Notes: generated by a model from the letters alone, not told the origin. Positions 9,516 through 21,722 are shown, counted from the stretch's first letter. The stretch: DNA of 64,000 nucleotides from Blastocladiella emersonii ATCC 22665 (GCA_025594325.1 JANHCV010000001.1:4712001-4776000); one strand, 5' to 3'. Made by a program: numbers and translations.

Positions 9516-11809
9516 ATGGCCTCGAACGCCCGTTCTTCGCCGCGCCGCCGCACCATCGCCGGCGCCCCGGCCAAGGTGCTGGCCATGGCCCTCGTCCTCG
9601 TCGTCGCCGCCATGTCGGCCTCGTCCATGGTGGCGCTGGCCGCTCCCGTGGACTCGTCGTCGTCCTCTGCAACCGGTACGTTCCCTCCTGCTTCTCCCTT
9701 GCAGCTGCTGTGCCGCAGCGAACGGCGACGCCGCCAGACGTGTGTGGGCTCCGCCACTCGACATGTGGCGTGCGTTCGCGGGGCCACACCGCCGCGCGAA
9801 TATCGGGTCACTCACCCTTGCATGAATATCTGCTAGGATCGGCCATCGCCGCCCCCTCCGCCACCGCGACCGCGAGCGTGAGCGCGCCCGCCGCCTCGGC
9901 CACGGCGCTTCCGCCGCCCGTCGGCTCTGCGAGCCCTCCCCCCGTCGCGACGACCGCGCCGCCCGGGAACCGTAACCGTCCCACGCCGTCGCCCACGGGC
10001 ATCGTGTCGGCCATCGGCACACCGTCGCCGGCGCCCGTCGTGCCGCGTCCGCCGCCCGCTGCGAGCCTGATCGTGCCGGTGCCGCGTCGCACCTCGGTGT
10101 CTGCTGCGCCACCCGTGGCCTCAGCTAGCCCGGTGCCCCTGCAGCCGCCCGCGGAGAACAACACGGAGCGCGAGTCGACGGCGCCCATCGCCAACCTGCG
10201 CTCGGGCGGCGCGCTCGACGAGCAGTCGCAGTCTCCGCCGCCCGTTGCCGACACGGCCGATCCTGTCGCCCCCATCGCCGACGCCGCGCCCGTCCCTGCC
10301 CCTGCCCCCGCGCCGCCATCGGGTGATATCACCGCTGCGACCGGCGCGCCCGATGCCGCGAACAGCAGCCCCGTGGCGCCGTCCGCGGACGCGGGTACGC
10401 CGCGCAACACGGGCGCCGTGGGCGCAGAGGGATCGACGTCCACGGCGTCCACGGCCTCGTCGTCGTCGCCGCTCGTCGCCATCTTCTCGACGCTCGGCGT
10501 CGTCGGCCTCGTTGCCGGCGTCGCGGGGGTCTCGTACATGCGCACGCGCGCGCGCCGCGACGGCGGGGCCGCGCTGCCGTGGGGGCTCACCAAGAACCAC
10601 CACCGCGGGAGCGCTGACAGCGGCAACGCCGCTGCGGCTCCCGCGACGGCGGCGGCGACGGCGCCGTCGCCCGCGCAGAACTCGATGCGGTCGATCGGCC
10701 CCGCGGCCGTCGCGCCCACGGCCGGCGGCGACTCGGGCAGCCTGCGCCGCCAGCACAAGTTGGCGCTGTTCCCGACGACGCAGGCGGTGCGGTCTGCGCC
10801 GACGTCGCCCACGACGCTCGCGCGCGGCCGGCTCAACGACGACGAGGACGAGGACGCCGAGTCCACCAAGGCCGTGCCCTACACCAAGCCGCCGTCGCTC
10901 CCGCGCCTCGCGCGCACCGCGTCCATGAACTACCGCCAGTCGCACCCGTCGTCGTCGGGTTCCGGTTCGGCGCTGCCGTCCGCGCTCATGTCGCTCGCCA
11001 TGGTCCCCGAGGAGGGTGCCACCTCGCCCACGACAGCTGCCGCCGTCGCGAGCCTGTCGCCGACGCCGTCTGAGGTCAAGACCCTCGCGCGGACCTCGTT
11101 CGCGTCACTCGAGTCGCACGCGGCGCCGCGCCTCGTGCACATCGACCCGGACCGCGACCGCCGCTTCGTCACGTCCGTGTACACGCTCGCCACTTCGCTC
11201 TCGTACCGCGACTCGCGGCGGTACTCGGCCACCGACTCGGAGATTGCCGCCGACGAGCTCGCCGCCAACACGGCCGCGAACGCCGGCGACGTCGACGAGG
11301 ACGCGGCTGTCTCCCTCGCCGCGGCGCTCGCCGAGCTCGAGTCCCCGCCCGCCTCGCCCGTGCTCTCGGACGTCTCGGGCACGCTGATCGGCGGGTCGCG
11401 CAACCCGGCTGTTGCGCCTGCGTCGCCCATCGTCACGTCGCCGAGCGCGAGCACGGACCTCGCCGCGTTCCTTGCCGCAACGCAGCACCGTCTCGCGCTG
11501 ACGGCCCCCGGCGCCGCGTACGCGCGCGAGTCGCTGGGCGCGGCCAGCGACACGCCGTCGAGCACCTTCTCGTTCCACGCGCCGTCGTCGCTTTCGCGGT
11601 CGACCCCCTCGCCGACCCCGGTCGCGGCGGCAGCCCGGCCGCGCGCGCGCCGCGTCGCGATCCCGTATGTCCCTGAGCTCGAGGACGAGCTGGCGCTCAA
11701 GCGCGGCGACCTGGTCGCTGTGCAGCAGCTGTTCCACGATAACTGGGCGGTCGGCGAGAACCTCACGACGGGCGAGTCGGGCGCGTTCCCGATCGTTTGT
11801 CTCGAGTAG
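9516..11809 (+). CDS. Single-pass membrane protein with C-terminal SH3 domain
   Basis: Two exons, 9516-9675 and 9837-11809, give about 710 aa; the 161-nt intron starts gtacgt and ends ctag. The first exon encodes a signal peptide (LAMALVLVVAAMSASSMVALA). A Ser/Thr/Pro/Ala-rich ectodomain follows, likely heavily O-glycosylated. The membrane helix is at about residues 268-290 (VAIFSTLGVVGLVAGVAGV), followed by a stop-transfer RTRARR. A long disordered cytoplasmic part ends in an SH3 domain (about 655-710): ARRVAIPYVPELEDELALK, LVAVQQLFHDNWAVG and SGAFPIVCLE, with the ALYDY-type, DNWAVG and 'G.FP' positions. The layout resembles a surface sensor signalling to Pro-rich partners. A second two-SH3 protein lies at 61.2 kb. 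No named orthologue is claimed. Confidence 0.78.
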
Positions 11810-12063
11810 ACGACGGTTGTTTTGTGATTCTACTTGGCCATATTATACTACGTTTTTGAACCATCTTGCTGCGCAGCCTTGGGTGTGGTGACCGTGAGCG
11901 ATCATGGCCGCGGCAAACTGCGCGGCCACGCCCGACGCGCAAACCACTCTTGACGAACTCTCCATGCGGAAGGATTAGGGTCGAACGGACGGTTTGGCAG
12001 TGAAATGGTACTATATACGCTATAAACATCAGATCAGATCAGACTCTCTCTAGTGAGGGACAC

Positions 12064-14058
12064 TTAGGCCTTGGGGGCCTCAGGCGCGGCGGCAGCCGCG
12101 GGGGCAGCGGGCGCGGCGGCGGGCTCGGTCTTGGCGGGCTCAGCAGCCTTGGGCGCCTCGGCGGCCTTGGGGGCCTCAACGGCGGGCTCGGCGGCCTTGA
12201 CGGGCTCAGCGGCGGCCTTGGGGGCCTCAGCGGCGGGCGCGGGGGCGGCAGCCTTGGGCTCCGCGGCCTTGGGCGCCTCAGCAGCGGGCGCGGGAGCAGC
12301 AGCCTTGGGGGCCTCGGTCGCGGCGGCGGGGGCAGCAGCAGCAGCGGCAGTCGTCGAGGCGAGCTTGACGGGGGCGGGCTTCTTGGGCTCGAACCGCTCG
12401 GCGTGGGTGCTGACAATGTAGGCGCGGTTGACGACGGGGTGCGAGTGCGGGAACCCGAGCTTGATGGCCTGCTGGAGCACGGCGAAAGCGTCGTCGCGCT
12501 TGTCGAGCTTGACGAGCTGGTCGATGAAGGACCGGAGGAGCTGCGGGTTCTTGTACTTGCCGTTGATCGGGATCATGTCAAACACCTCGACCACCTGCTC
12601 AAACTCCTTCTTGTCGCCGAGGTACTCGAGCGTCATGATGTAGGGGCGGAACCGGAGGCCCTCGATGCGCTGGTAGTGCGAGCCGTACTCGACGAGGAAC
12701 TCCTTGAGCCCGGCGACATCGCCGGCCTTGAGGTGCGCGTCAACGAGCTCCGTGACCACATTGCCAAAGATCTCGCGGTTGGCCTGCGACATGGCCTGGC
12801 CCGTGTGGGCGCGCGCCGCGGCGAGGTCGCCGCGCTGGATCGCGACGCGGGCGAGGATCCCGTACGCGCCCGAGTTGGGCACAATGTTCTTGGCCTTGAG
12901 CGAGGTGATGAGGGCCTCGGCCTCGTCGAGGCGCTTCTTCTCAATGTAGTGGGCGGCGAGCCACGTGTGGATCTTGGCAATGTTGAGGTTCTGGGTCTCC
13001 TTGTCGAGGAACTCGTTGAAGACCTTGAGGGCGGCGGGCTCGTCGCCCTTGGCGAGGTAGCTGCCCATGAGGATCGGGCCAAACTGGTGCGTGTCGACGC
13101 CGTTCTTCTCGGCGAGCTTGACGACCTCGAGCACCTTGTCGTGCATGTCGAAGTTGCGGTACGCGTTCATGAGCGACGCGTACGACAGGCCCGACGGCGC
13201 CGACGACCCGTGCACGGCGACCAGCTTGTCAAAGTACATCTGGGTCGCGTCGGCCTCGTGGCGCCACGCCTTGGAGATCATGGTCTCGTAGATGGGCGCG
13301 GGGATGTCGAAGTTGCCGCGCTCGAGGTTGGCAAACACGGCCTTGAGCCGCTCGTAGTCGTTCTGCTGCGTCGCGTTGCGCAGGACCGCCATGAGGCGCA
13401 CGTGGTCCATGAACCCGAGCGTCTCGAACTCCTCGGCGGCCAGCTGCTCGTACATGTTCCACGCGTTGAGCGAGCGGCCGCGCGACACGGCGTCGCGGAA
13501 CTTCTCGAGCTTGGTCAGCGGGGTGCCGTCGGGGTGCGTGTTGGAGATGTACTCGCGCGGGCCGCGCTGGCCGTTGTAGCCGTTGCCGTTGTTATTGTAG
13601 CGGCGCTGCGGGCGGTCGCCCTGCTGCTGCTGGCCGTCGATGTTGTAGCGACGGGGCGGGCGGTCGCCCTGCTGGCCGTCGTAGCGGCGCTGCGGGCGCT
13701 CGCCCTGCTGACCGTCGTTGTAGTTGTTGTAGCGGCGGGGCGGGCGGTCGCCCTGCTGGCCGTCGTTGTTGTAGCGACGCTGCGGACGCTCACCCTGCTG
13801 GCTGTCGTTGTTGTAGTTGTTGAAGCGGCGCTGCGGGCGCTCGCCGCCGTTGTTGTTGTCGAAGCGGCGGACGGGGCGCTCGGCCTGGTCCTCGTCGCGG
13901 GCGACCTGGCTCACCCTACACAGCCGAGCAATCAGTCCATTATCCTATCGTCGCGGTCCATGGGGGAACACATACGAGAAGGTGCGGGCGGCAATGGGGC
14001 GCACGGCGGCGGCGGAGTTGACGCGCGCGAGCGCAGACGAGGCGATCCGGGACAGCAT
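12064..14058 (-). CDS. Mitochondrial PPR-like protein
   Basis: Two exons, 14058-13976 and 13915-12064, give about 644 aa. The intron is gtatgt..tgtag; it joins an Arg/Ala/Ser mitochondrial presequence (MLSRIASSALARV, then RPIAARTFS) to VSQVARDEDQ. Residues about 40-140 are a run of Arg/Asn/Gln units of the form RRYNN..QQGDRP. Residues 150-520 are all-helical and repeat about every 35 residues, with PPR/TPR-like lines such as SYASLMNAYRNFDMHDKVLEV. The C-terminal 110 residues are Ala/Pro/Glu/Lys-rich. RNA binding in mitochondria is the likely role. Head-to-head with kinesin-2, 285 bp apart. Confidence 0.75.
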
Positions 14059-14252
14059 GGCGGCGGCGGCGAGGGAGTTGATGCGTGGGAGGAGCTCTTC
14101 GTTCGAGGTCCACGGCGGATCGGATGCGAGAGAGGGGAGGGCGGCGAGGCGTTCGCGCGGGCGGGCGAGCGAGAGCAGCGCAGGACAGCGGGAACGTTGT
14201 TGATCGCGTCACGTGGGCCCGGCACGCGCTGCGCGAGACGCGTCGCGCCGCT

Positions 14253-14267
14253 GCGAGACGCGTTTCG
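14253..14267 (+). promoter_or_regulatory. Recurrent 15-bp promoter word, copy 2
   Basis: GCGAGACGCGTTTCG lies between the divergent PPR and kinesin-2 genes, about 80 bp upstream of the kinesin ATG. A shortened version (GCGAGACGCGT) sits about 20 bp before it. The same 15-mer occurs at 2676-2690 and 42342-42356. It contains ACGCGT, the core of the fungal MCB cell-cycle box; binding is inference. Confidence 0.5.
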
Positions 14268-14343
14268 GCCGCGACTGCACCGCCCGAGATGCTTGAGTCG
14301 CGCCTCCTTGCATCCTAAAGGAGACCCTCGTATCATTTCAACC

Positions 14344-16854
14344 ATGGTACCGCAGGACACTACATGCAATGCAGCAATGAACCAACCTCATGCAACCGTC
14401 TAGGCAGAAGCGGTCAAGGTCGTGCTGCGGTGCCGGCCGTTCAGCGAAAAGGAAAAGGCGGCGGGCCACGCCAACATCGTCAAGATCGACGAGACCGATG
14501 CGCGCGTGTGCATCACGGACCCGAACGCGGGCACGGGCGACGCACCCAAGTGCTTCACCTTCGACTCGGCGTTTGACTGGAACTGCAAGCAGCTCGACGT
14601 GTACAACAAGACGGCGCTGCCGATCGTCGAGTCGGTGCTCAACGGGTACAACGGGACCATCTTCGCGTACGGGCAGACGGGCACGGGCAAGAGTTTCAGC
14701 ATGGAGGGCGTGCGCGACGTGCCCGAGCTGCGCGGCATCATCCCCAACTCGTTCGAGCACATCTTCTCGCACATCCGGTCGGCCGGCGGCGGCGTCAAGT
14801 TCCTGGTGCGCGCCAGCTACCTCGAGATCTACAACGAGGAGATCCGCGACCTGCTCGCGTCGGGCGCCACGCGCCTCGAGCTCAAGGAGCACCCGGACAC
14901 GGGCGTCTACGTCAAGGACCTGTCGTCGTTTGTCGTCAAGGACGTGACCGAGATGGACAAGCTCATGAACCAGGGCAACAAGAACCGGTCCGTCGGCTTC
15001 ACCGAGATGAACGCGCGGTCCTCGCGCTCGCACTCCATCTTCACCATCACCATCGAGATGAGCGAGGAGCGCGACGGGAAAGAGTGCATCCGCATGGGCA
15101 AGCTGCACCTCGTCGACCTCGCCGGGTCCGAGCGCCAGTCCAAGACGGGCGCCACGGGCGACCGCCTCAAGGAGGCCACCAAGATCAACCTCAGCCTGTC
15201 GTGCCTCGGCAACGTCATCAAGGCCCTCGTCGACGGCAAGTCGAGCCACGTCCCCTACCGCGACTCCAAGCTCACCCGCCTGCTCCAGGACTCGCTCGGC
15301 GGCAACGCACGCACCATGATGATCGCCACCATGTCGCCCGCCTCCTACAACTACGACGAGACCATCAGCACCCTGCGGTACGCCGCCCGCGCCAAGTCCA
15401 TCAAGAACAAGCCCAAGATCAACGAGGACCCCAAGGACGCCATGCTGCGCATGTTCCAGGAGGAGATTGCCCGGCTCCGCGCCCAGCTCGAGATGGAGGG
15501 CGGCGCCGGCGGGGAAGGCGGCGACGTTGCGCCTGGGACCGAGGCCGCTACTGGCGGCGACGACGCGGGCGCCGTCGACTCGGGGACCGAGGAACCCGAT
15601 CCCGACGAGGGTGCCGATAGCGGCGGCGGCGGCGCACCACCAACCGCGGGCGACGCTGGTCCGGCCTCGCCAACAACGACGACGACAACGGGCGGCGCGC
15701 CGCCGGGCCGCAAGAACGCGGGGCTCACGCTCGAGGAGATGCGGCTCATGGAGCAGCGGATCGAGGAGGAGAAGCGCAGCATTCTCGAGAGCAAGGACAT
15801 GATCGAGTCGGAGAAGCAGGCGCTGCTGGGCGAGCTGGCGGCGCGGCAGGCCGAGATCGACGGCGAGCGCAAGCAGCGCGAGGAGCTGCTGGCCAAGCTC
15901 GAGCAGATGGAGAGCAAGCTGCTGGTCGGCGGCGTCAACCTGCTCGACAAGGAGGTGCAGCAGCGCGAGGAGCTGGCGCGGCAGGCGGCCGAGCTTGAGG
16001 CGCGCAAGCAGCAGCAGCTCCTGATCCAGCACCAGATGCAGCAGGAGGAGGAGGCCGCGCTGCAGATGGAGGAAGAGTACAACTCTCTGCAGGACGAGGC
16101 CGCGGCCAAGACCCAGAAGATCAAGAAGCTGTGGTCGCTCCTCATGAACCACAAGGCCGAGCTCAAGGACCTGACCGAGGAGTACCAGCGCGAGCGCGAG
16201 GACCTGCTCGACACGATCCGCGACCTGTCGCGCGAGCTCAAGTTCAAGATGAAGCTCGTCGAGCGCTTCATCCCGGACCGCGAGCTGCACTGGATCGAGT
16301 CCAACGCCGAGTGGGACGAGGTCAACGAGCAGTGGCACGTCCGCTTCGCCGCACACGCTGGAAACAACGTCCGCGGCCAGCGCCTCCCCTCGCACTCGCA
16401 CGTCCGCCACCAGCAGCTTCTCCACTCGGCAAATGGCGGCGGCGGGTCCGGCGTCGCGCGACGCACCGGCGGCGCGAGCGTCAAGGCCGGCACCGCGTCG
16501 AGCGCCATGGGCCCCGAACCGCCGAGCTGCTGGCCGCTCGTGTACCCGACGCCCGAGGTGTACCTCTCGTACGAGCGCGGCGGCGGCGGCAGCGCCGGCG
16601 GCATGGTGGGCGCGGGTGGGCCGCGCATCGCTGGCTTGGCGCACGGCGGACCCTCCGCAGCTCGGATGCGCACCTCGGCCGCGCCGTCGTCGGGCGGGAC
16701 GCAGGCGCGGCCGCAGGCGGCGCGGACCAAGAGTGGAACGCGGTCGAGCCGGCCAGCGGGCGCGGGAACGGCGGCCTCGCCAACGCCGTCGTCGCCGCCC
16801 AAGGAGACGCCCGTGGCGCGCGGGCTGGTTGCGAGGCCAAAGCACTACGCGTGA
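14344..16854 (+). CDS. Kinesin-2 motor subunit (KIF3/FLA10 type)
   Basis: The ATG at 14344-14346 is followed directly by a 57-nt intron (gtaccg..ctag); the second exon runs 14404-16854, total about 817 aa. The start MAEAVKVVLRCRPF is right for a kinesin. The motor (residues 4 to about 345) has GQTGTGKS, the switch I region NARSSRSHSIF and switch II DLAGSER, and ends with the kinesin-2 neck region (AARAKSIKNKPKINEDPKDA). A Gly/Pro-rich hinge precedes a coiled coil (about 430-620, rich in EEE, KQ and QQ). The end is GSRFIP-like, then a variable Gly/Ser tail. Kinesin-2 drives intraflagellar transport in organisms with flagella. The single-codon first exon is odd but restores the family's normal N-terminus. 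Confidence 0.9.
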
Positions 16855-17072
16855 GCGCCCGCTGACCTGTTGTTCGAAATAGACCCCGCGCGTGCGATTT
16901 GATGGTCGCGGTGATCCGAAGAAGCCTGTGGCGTCGCTGTGACGTGACGCCAACCTTGCCTCGCGCTTACGCCGAATCCCCCTGCTTCCTGCCCGCCCTC
17001 TCTGCTACGCATCAACAACACGAACGAACGAGAGACCCGCCGCAACACCTCAGTGACCATGATCCTGCCAAC

Positions 17073-18777
17073 ATGCTGATCGCACCGCCCCCTCCCGAGC
17101 CCCCCTCGCCGCCTGCACCCGCACTGGTCCTCCTCTCCGCCGCGGCCAAGAACCTGACGGCGACGGGCGGCGGCTCGCCCGACCTGACGCCGTCGCAGCT
17201 CGCAGCGCTCGTCGTGATCTTGCGCATCGGGACCGTGGCGTCGGTCGTGCTGTGCGTCGCCATGCTCGTCGACGTGGCCCGCCGCTGGGCGTCGTTCCGG
17301 CACTCGCCGCACCGTATCGTCATCACCTGGACGTTCGCCGACCTCCTCGCGTGCGCGGCGTTCTGGGCGGCCCGCGGACCCGCTGAGCACGCGGCGTTGA
17401 CCGGGGATAACACGGCGTGCGCGGCGCAGGGGTGGGCGATCCAGTTTCTGTACGGTTTACGCTCTCCGAGCCTCAGTTCGCGGGACTGACGCGGCTCATC
17501 TCTGTAGCCTCATGGTCTCGGTCCTGTGGGGCGCGATCCAGGCGACCAACGTGCTGCTAATCGTGTTCGCGCGGTTCGGGACCGCGGAGCTACACGCGCT
17601 CGAGCCGTACCAGCAGCTTCTCGCATGGGGCGTACCGTGCGCCATGGCGACGCTGCCGCTCGTCATCGACATCCCGCTGCCGCGCGACTACCTGCGGCGC
17701 GCGTATGGCGACGCGGCCGTGACGACGCTCGTGGAGCGGCGCGGCGTGGACGTGGCGACGCACCCGAGCGCGCAGCTCGTGGACGTGGCGTACCGCGACT
17801 CGTCGCCCCGCCCAACCCGCCTCGTCCCGTCGTTCTACGGCGACGCGACCTTCTGGTGCTGGATCTCGCCCGTCTACGCGCCGTACCGCATGTACCTCCT
17901 GTACGTGCCGCTGTGGGTGTGCTTCGCGTACACGCTCGCCGCGTACGTCGCCGCGGGCACCCGCGTGCTCCGAATCCCGTGGCTCCACCGCCTCCACCAC
18001 CACCACCGTCGCGGGAACGGCGCTAGGCGGTACCGCTCGACCGCGAGCCTACCGCACGTCTCGTCGGCCGCGCAGCGCACGTACGCGGTCCGCGCGGGGC
18101 TGTACTCGCTCGCCTTTTTCGCAACGTGGCTCGGACCCTCGCTCGACCGCATCGCCACGCTCGCGGCGCCTGTCGCTCCGCCGTTCGCGCTCCTCGTCCT
18201 CCACGCCGCGACAGCGCCGCTCCAGGGGTGCTTCAACGCGCTCGTCTACTTTGCCGCCCGCGCCGCTGTCAAGTGGCGACAGCGCAAGGAGGCCACGGCC
18301 GCTGCGGTTCCCCGCACTCCTGCTGCAGCGGCTGTCGTGGAACCCAAGCCCGCAGCGGTCACGGTAGTCGCCTCCTCCGCTGGCGGTGCGAGGGTCACGA
18401 CCACGATCCCGGTGACCTCGGACGCGGTCGCGGGCACGTCCGAGCGGCCTCCCCCATCGACCTTCTCCCCGCCGCCGCGCGCCGCGCTCGCCGCGTGCGG
18501 GTGCCGCGTAGTCGACGGCGAGCTGCCGACGCTCACCGTGGTCTTGCCGCCCGAGGAGGAGAGCGAGTACGCGGCCGCGGCCGCCGAGGAAGAAGAAGCG
18601 GAGGAGGAAGATGTGGGCGACGGGTCGACGCGGATCGCGTCAGCGTACCTCGACGGCGGCGGGTCCGTCGTGTCCTCGACGGCGGCGGGTCCGTCGTGTC
18701 CTCGACGACGAACCTCACCGCGACGACCGAGGGTATGTGGCCGGCGCCAAGGCGGCGATGACCATCAAGCAGAATAG
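17073..18777 (+). CDS. Seven-transmembrane receptor, cAR/Git3-like
   Basis: Two exons, 17073-17449 and 17508-18777, give about 548 aa; the intron is gtacgg..tgtag. The coding frame is open upstream to 16899, but the ATG at 17073 directly precedes a Pro-rich extracellular N-terminus. About seven hydrophobic segments are seen: LVVILRIGTVASVVLCVAML; ITWTFADLLACAAFW; the segment spanning the splice; LLAWGVPCAMATLPLVIDI; and, after the long loop, FWCWISPVYAPYRMYLLYVPLW, which matches the 'WCWI...Y....YVPLW' block of cAMP-receptor-like GPCRs. The C-tail is acidic and Ser-rich. A 26-bp tandem duplication at 18651-18702 changes the reading frame of the last residues. Its ligand is unknown. Confidence 0.72.
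18651..18702. repeat. 26-bp exact tandem duplication in the GPCR tail
   Basis: Two adjacent identical 26-bp copies (18651-18676 and 18677-18702), starting CGACGGCGGCGGGTCC. Because 26 is not a multiple of three, the second copy moves translation into another frame. With one copy the protein would end in a different, Thr/Asn-rich tail ending at about 18761. Confidence 0.85.
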
Positions 18778-18984
18778 ATACCAAACCATTCCCCCTTGCG
18801 CAGTGCGGAGTGTAAAAAAGTGAATAACGATGTACTTGCAAAAACGAACGAACGAACAACAGACCAGACCGACGAAAAAGGGAAACGAGGGAGGGGAGGG
18901 GGAGATGAGGGAGGAACTAAAAGGGAGGAGGGAGGAGAGTGCTTTGCCCGCCCAGGCGAGCGCGCCCGCGGGCCGCTGGCCAGC

Positions 18985-21722
18985 TTACATGGCGATCCCG
19001 CGGACCTGGTCGCGGGCCCACCGCGCGGTTTCGCGGGTAGCGCTCGAGTAGGCGTGCGACTGGATCATGACGGCGAGGAACCGCTCGACCCACTCCTGGG
19101 TGAGGAGGTCGCGCGCCGAGGGCCCGAAGGCGAGGGCGAGGTCGCCAATGAGCCCGGCCACGTTGCGCGACACGGCCTCGGACGCCCGCCGGTTGTCCTT
19201 GATGGACTCGAACATGGTGCTGGCGATGAAGTGCAGGTGCGGCTCGAGCGACGCCATGAGCTGGTCCTCGGCGAGCGCGTTGACGATCCCGACGAGCGCC
19301 ACCACAATGGCCTCGCGCAGGTGCTCGAGGATGTCGGCGAAATCGGGCGACGCCTCGGGCATGGTCTGCGCCGCGTACGCGGCCTGCTGGAGGACCGTCA
19401 TGACCGAGTCGAGGTACGTGGTGAACTTGGCGCCACCGATCGCCAGCGCGATATCGCCAAAGCACGAGATGATGACGGGCGGGAGCGACGGGTGGACGCC
19501 CGGCCGCGTGAGGGCGGCGCCGAGCAGCTCCATGAACCCGCCGGCCCACGTCGCGAACCCGGCCTCGAGCGCGCGGCACATGTCCGAGACGGTGCCGACG
19601 GCCACCTCGCACAGGAGGTGCTCGTCGGGCGACTGGAGCCCGCCGACGACCACGGGGAGGATCGCGTTCATGAACCGCTCGAAGTCGTGCTCGAGCACCG
19701 ACGCGAGCGCGCCCGTGCACAGCAGCACGTCCTCGACGACGCCCGTGGCCTTGGACGTGACGGCGAGCTGCGCGAGCTGCGTGAGCGACGCCATGATGCG
19801 GTCGGCGGCGGGCGCCGCCTGCTTCTCGAGACGCCGGATCACCGCGGTCATGACGCCGAGCAGGTTGGACGTGGTCTCGGCGACGGCGCCGTGCAGGGAC
19901 GCCTGCTGCGCGCAGAACTCGACGCGGAGCATGAGCTCCTCGGCGGCGCGCTGGACGACGGGGAGCGAGTCCTCGGCGGCCGACGCGATCCACGCGGTGA
20001 GGGCCTGGTAGGCACCGGTGCGGAGCGCCTGGGCGCCGTCGCGGGCCGCGGCGGCCAGGAGCGCCGAGATGACGTGCTCGTAGTAGGCCGACAGCACGCT
20101 GGTCGGGTCCTCGGCGCGGTCCTCGAACTGCTCGGCAAACTGCATGAGCGCCCACGACGACGACGACACGATGCGCGGCTGCGACTCGCCGAGCCCGCGG
20201 ACGAGCGCCTCGATCATGCCCGCGTACAGCGAGTCGCTGAGCTCGTGCACGACAAACTCGCAGATGCGGCCGAGCGTCCACGCCGCGGTATCCTTGACGA
20301 CAATGTGCTGGTCCTGGGTGGTGTCGAGGAGGAACGGCATGGCCTGGCTGACGAGCCCCGCGAGCTGGCGCGGCTCGGGCCCGTCGAGGATGCTGCCGAA
20401 GGTCATGACGGCGGCGTCGCGGTGGTGCCAGTCGAGCGAGCGGATGTTCTGCTCGATGAGCGGGAGGGCAAAGTTGATGATGTCGCCGCCGACCGTGGAG
20501 GCGAGGGCGTTGAGGCAGGTGCTGGCGGCCATGGACGGGTTCCAGTCGTCCTCGTCCGCGTCCTCGTCGACCTTGGTGAGCAGCCAGAAGAGCACGGGGA
20601 CGAGCTCCTTGAGCACCTCGCGGGCGAAGTGGTAGCACTTTTCGGTGATGGGCATGCCCATGAGGTGGGCCTCCTCGACGGCGTACATGACGTCGTACTC
20701 GCGCTCGCACAGCGTGGACCAGAACTCGATGGCCTGCAGGACCACGGCCTCGATCTCGGACTGCATGGAGAAGATGGTGACGCCGAACAGGGCCTTGCGC
20801 ATGTACATCTCCATGTACTTGTAGTACTGGTCGACGACGCGGATCAGGCACTGGTACGCGGCCACCTGCACGTCGACGCTCTGGGCCTGGGTGCCCTCGC
20901 ACAGGACCTGCATGATCACGTTGCGCTCCGCGTCGCGCCCGAAGTTCTCCTGGATGAAGTCGAGCGAGTTGCTGAGCGCATCGAACGCCTGCTTGCGCAC
21001 GTGCGCGCTGGGCTCCTCCTTGCGGGCGCCGTTCATGACGGCGCCGAGGATGCTGTCGGCGTGCCTGGACAGGACCGAGGGGTCAATGAGCTCGCACACG
21101 AAGCCGATGGCGGTCATGGAGTTGGCCTTGAGGGCCTCGGACGCGGCCACGTTGGTCATGTTGGCGAGCAGGGCGGGGATCAGCTCGTTCCACTCGTTGC
21201 GCGGCAGGTCGATGGCGGCAATGGCGGCGATGACCTGGGCCGTCTGGTTGCCGAGGCCCGACTCGAGGTTGCCGAGCGTCTACACGTTGTGTGGGGAAGC
21301 GGGTCAGCTTCCTTGCGTTCGCTCGATCCGTGACGGGAACAGCAACGTACGGCAGCCTTGATCTGCTGGCGGAGGGCGCCGTCGAGCTTGGCCCAGTTCT
21401 GGGCCTTCTCGGTCTTGCGGGCCTCGTCAGTCGCGGACAGGGCGTTCTTGAAGGCGAGGGCGGCGGCGGTGCGCGTGGCGACTTCGCCGTTGGCGTTGAC
21501 GAGCTCCTGGACGAGGGCCGTGATGTACTGGACATAGTTGGTCTCGTAGGCGGCCTGGAGCTTGCGCGTGCAGTCGTCGCGGAGCGCCTGCTCTGCAATC
21601 ACGCGCGGGCGAGGGGTGTGCGCGTCAGTCGAGACTGTTGCTGGTGCAGACGTCGGGCGAGCGAGCGAGCGGGGCACGCACCAGGCGAGAGGGTGCCCTG
21701 AAGCCAGTCGGCGACGTTCATG
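18985..21722 (-). CDS. KPNB1/KAP95: Importin beta-1 (karyopherin beta-1)
   Basis: Three exons, 21722-21683, 21592-21351 and 21279-18985, give 858 aa, typical for the family. Introns start gtgcgt and gtacgt. The protein begins MNVADWLQGTLSPEQALRDD and is built of HEAT repeats. Family blocks include RNEWNELIPALLANM, ANSMTAIGFVCELIDP, EEPSAHVRKQAFDAL, DDWNPSMAASTCLNAL, WHHRDAAVMTFGSILDGPEP and FGDIALAIGGAKFTTYLDSV. It carries importin-alpha/NLS cargo or direct cargo through the nuclear pore under RanGTP control. Convergent with the GPCR gene. Nothing in it looks broken. Confidence 0.95.

Noticed and set aside
14338..16953. 871-codon open frame on the minus strand
   Set aside because: Shadow of kinesin-2 caused by high GC at third codon positions.
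18796..21333. 845-codon open frame on the plus strand
   Set aside because: Antisense shadow of importin beta; Arg/His/Gly-biased composition and no family motif.
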